The notes under the pieces are model-generated. The model was not told the DNA's origin. It ran no database searches and was given only the letters and a program-made list of their open reading frames with translations. The position numbers and the translations under genes were made by a program. From a bacterium (GTDB lineage Bacteria > UBP14 > UBA6098 > 4484-93), in contig JAGGUN010000037.1 in NCBI GenBank assembly GCA_021158465.1, positions 91,156 through 155,155 on the forward strand: DNA of 64,000 nucleotides, written 5' to 3'. Below, in pieces: positions 62,472 through 64,000 of the stretch. Numbering within the stretch: the stretch's first letter is position 1; each line of letters begins with the position of its first letter.

Positions 62472-63595
62472 ATATCCAGATAATCAGTCATTGTTATCCT
62501 GCATACGACGGTGATATTGCTGCTCCGTTTATACCTCCTTTTGCTAAGGTTCTCTCCTCCAATGGTGTAGGGGTTAGCGTTTTGACTCCAGCGCGGCATA
62601 GCTCGTCTGTGGACCCGAATGTTATCTGGTATCCCTGGCGTGCGATAGACAAGCCGCTTGGTAGGTTCAGGATGATAAGCCCGAAAGAGCTTCTGTCCCT
62701 TCGCTCTCTCATAGAAAATGGGGTCAACTGGGCAGCTCGTATTGGCAGCGAGAACAATATCGACCTGAACTTTGCCCTCTGGGCGTTTCCTTCTGGATAT
62801 ATCGCCTATCGTGTGAAGAAAAAACATAGCACGCCTTACGCTGTCTGGGCTCTCGGAAGCGACATATATGTCTATGGTCGGAAACCGATATTATCATCCA
62901 TAGTAAAAACCGTTCTACGGAATGCGGATATTCTCTTTGCGGATGGTTTCGAGCTTGCTGAGCGTGTCGAGGAGATATCGGGGAAATGTTGTCACTTTCT
63001 TCCGACGGGGAGAGATCTTCCAGATAAGCTTGATATGCCTGCTCTGGATAAATCTCGACTGAACCTTTTATTTATTGGTAGATGGGAACCTATCAAGGGT
63101 GTGGATATCCTCGTTCGCTCGTTTGCCCGTTCAGGGCTTAAGAATGCGCTTCTGCACATAGTTGGTGGTGGTTCCCTTGAGGGTTGGCTTGTTGATTTCA
63201 TCCGGGAGAATAACCTTTCAAACGGGGTTTTCCTCCACAAGAACATTCCGACAACATTACTCGTTGGTTTCTTGAGAAGCTGCGATTATCTTATTATTCC
63301 GTCCCGCTCGGAGTCCATACCGCTTGTTCTGTCTGAGGCTGCCAGGAATAATCTCCCTCTTGTTGTCTCCAATGTTGGTGATATGGGAATGCTCGTCGAA
63401 AAATACAGGGCGGGCTATGTCTTTCCAAGCGAGGATGAGGAGTCACTTGTTCGCATATTACAACAACTTCCTCAGGCAAAAGGTGAGAAATTTTTACCCG
63501 GTCTTTCGATGCTCGCTGATATCCTCGACATCGAAAAGGGAGCGATGAGGTTTATCAAGCGGGTATCTTCATTTTTGGAGGGTAAAGGTGGCTGA
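62468..63595 (+). CDS. GT4-type glycosyltransferase
   Basis: A 375-residue GT-B enzyme. The N-terminal Rossmann half starts NIQIISHCYPAYDGDIAAPF; the C-terminal half has LLFIGRWEPIKGVDILVRSF and SRSESIPLVLSEAARNNLP, the retaining EX7E motif region. It would extend a cell-surface glycan. The start is TTG, overlapping the stop of the FG-GAP gene (TTGA), so the two are coupled. The FG-GAP protein may therefore be linked to a glycosylated surface layer; this is inference. Confidence 0.87.
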   Translation: MNIQIISHCYPAYDGDIAAPFIPPFAKVLSSNGVGVSVLTPARHSSSVDPNVIWYPWRAIDKPLGRFRMISPKELLSLRSLIENGVNWAARIGSENNIDLNFALWAFPSGYIAYRVKKKHSTPYAVWALGSDIYVYGRKPILSSIVKTVLRNADILFADGFELAERVEEISGKCCHFLPTGRDLPDKLDMPALDKSRLNLLFIGRWEPIKGVDILVRSFARSGLKNALLHIVGGGSLEGWLVDFIRENNLSNGVFLHKNIPTTLLVGFLRSCDYLIIPSRSESIPLVLSEAARNNLPLVVSNVGDMGMLVEKYRAGYVFPSEDEESLVRILQQLPQAKGEKFLPGLSMLADILDIEKGAMRFIKRVSSFLEGKGG

Positions 63596-64000
63596 TATTT
63601 CCGTTGAGATTGCTGGGATGAGGCTTAAGAACCCTTTTATTTTTGCATCAGGTGTTTTTGGAAAGGAGTACTCTGAGCTATATGCTCTCTCTGCTTGGGG
63701 GGCTGTTACAACGAAATCTTTGACCTATCATCCTCGCGATGGTAATCCGTCGCCGAGGATCGCTGAAACTCCTTGCGGACTGCTGAATTCAATTGGTCTT
63801 GCCAATCCAGGTGTTATGCGATTTATCAAAGAGGAACTTCCCTTTCTCAACACCCTATCTACCAGAAAGGTAATAAGTATTGCTGGTGAGACCGAGGACG
63901 AGTTTGCAAAGATTATGGATGCTCTTTCCCCTTATGAGGGTAGTTTCGATGCTTATGAGCTCAATGTTTCCTGCCCCAATGTCTCGAGAGGTGGGATGGC
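63588..64000 (+). CDS. pyrD: Dihydroorotate dehydrogenase (5' end)
   Basis: The gene runs off the right edge; 137 residues are seen. The N-terminus has NPFIFASGVFG, then TKSLTYHPRDGNPSPR, the substrate block PCGLLNSIGLANPG and LNVSCPNVSRGG, all typical of class 1 enzymes, most like the 1B (NAD-linked, PyrK-partnered) form. Start is GTG at 63588, overlapping the glycosyltransferase by 8 nt, with GGAGGG 5 nt before it. Confidence 0.93.
   Translation, partial: MADISVEIAGMRLKNPFIFASGVFGKEYSELYALSAWGAVTTKSLTYHPRDGNPSPRIAETPCGLLNSIGLANPGVMRFIKEELPFLNTLSTRKVISIAGETEDEFAKIMDALSPYEGSFDAYELNVSCPNVSRGGM

Noticed and set aside
1..64000. CRISPR arrays, insertion sequences, integrases, toxin-antitoxin or restriction genes
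   Set aside because: I looked for repeat-spacer patterns, transposase motifs and typical defence genes on both strands and found none.

Overview
The window reads as one long chromosomal piece from a Gram-negative bacterium of moderate G+C content with very compact gene packing. Many stops and starts overlap (ATGA, GTGA, TTGA) and GTG and TTG starts are common. I see no phage, insertion sequence, plasmid or CRISPR. Prolipoprotein diacylglyceryl transferase, lipoproteins, TolC, a TonB-dependent receptor, PorV-like barrels and several exoproteins ending in an 'NPFN'-type C-terminal domain (type IX secretion/FlgD-Ig style) point to a lineage of, or near, the FCB group (Marinimicrobia, KSB1, Zixibacteria, Cloacimonetes or WOR-3/TA06-like candidate phyla). 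That placement is inference from gene content; no rRNA is present.

Layout. 1-2.4 kb: end of a RecB/AddB-like helicase-nuclease, a lipoprotein and a small membrane protein. 2.4-4.5 kb (minus): a von Willebrand A membrane protein. 4.6-6.4 kb: a DUF4013 membrane protein and rlmN. 6.4-19.1 kb (minus): one run of 15 genes read from purN down through purC, acpP, fabF, rnc, an acyl-CoA dehydrogenase, a GAF-GGDEF cyclase, uppS, lgt, comF, yajC, def, fmt, a DUF116 protein and capA. 19.2-20.6 kb: two small membrane proteins and tRNA-Gly(CCC). 20.6-25.6 kb (minus): a four-gene envelope operon (pilin-like, PilM-like, PilO-like, and a barrel/CARDB/OmpA fusion), which I regard as the best candidate for an undescribed system.

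25.7-30.6 kb: transglutaminase-like exoprotein, barrel protein and guanine deaminase. 30.6-41.2 kb: a long plus-strand run of YigZ/IMPACT, TlpA-like lipoprotein, TrxB-like, barrel, TolC, aspS, dnaJ, rsmE, DUF1385, prfA and PAP2-like genes. 41.2-42.4 kb: two type IV prepilin-like genes. 42.4-50.2 kb: secreted proteins on the minus strand (sorting-domain protein, GH18 glycosidase, cohesin-like 1276-residue protein) plus one conserved hypothetical on the plus strand. 50.4-59.2 kb: a TonB-receptor/exoprotein/PorV/lipoprotein operon closed by a good intrinsic terminator. 59.2-64 kb: UMF1-type transporter, an FG-GAP repeat exoprotein, a glycosyltransferase and the start of pyrD.

Promoter-like sites recur in nearly every divergent gap: TTGACA or TTGACT followed 15-17 bp later by TATATT, TATTAT, TATTTT or TATCTT. 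At least two of them sit so close to the start codon that the mRNA would be leaderless. No intergenic stretch exceeds 300 bases; the largest (about 150-190 bases, at 19.1, 25.6, 41.2, 43.9, 50.2 and 60.5 kb) hold the promoters and hairpins listed.
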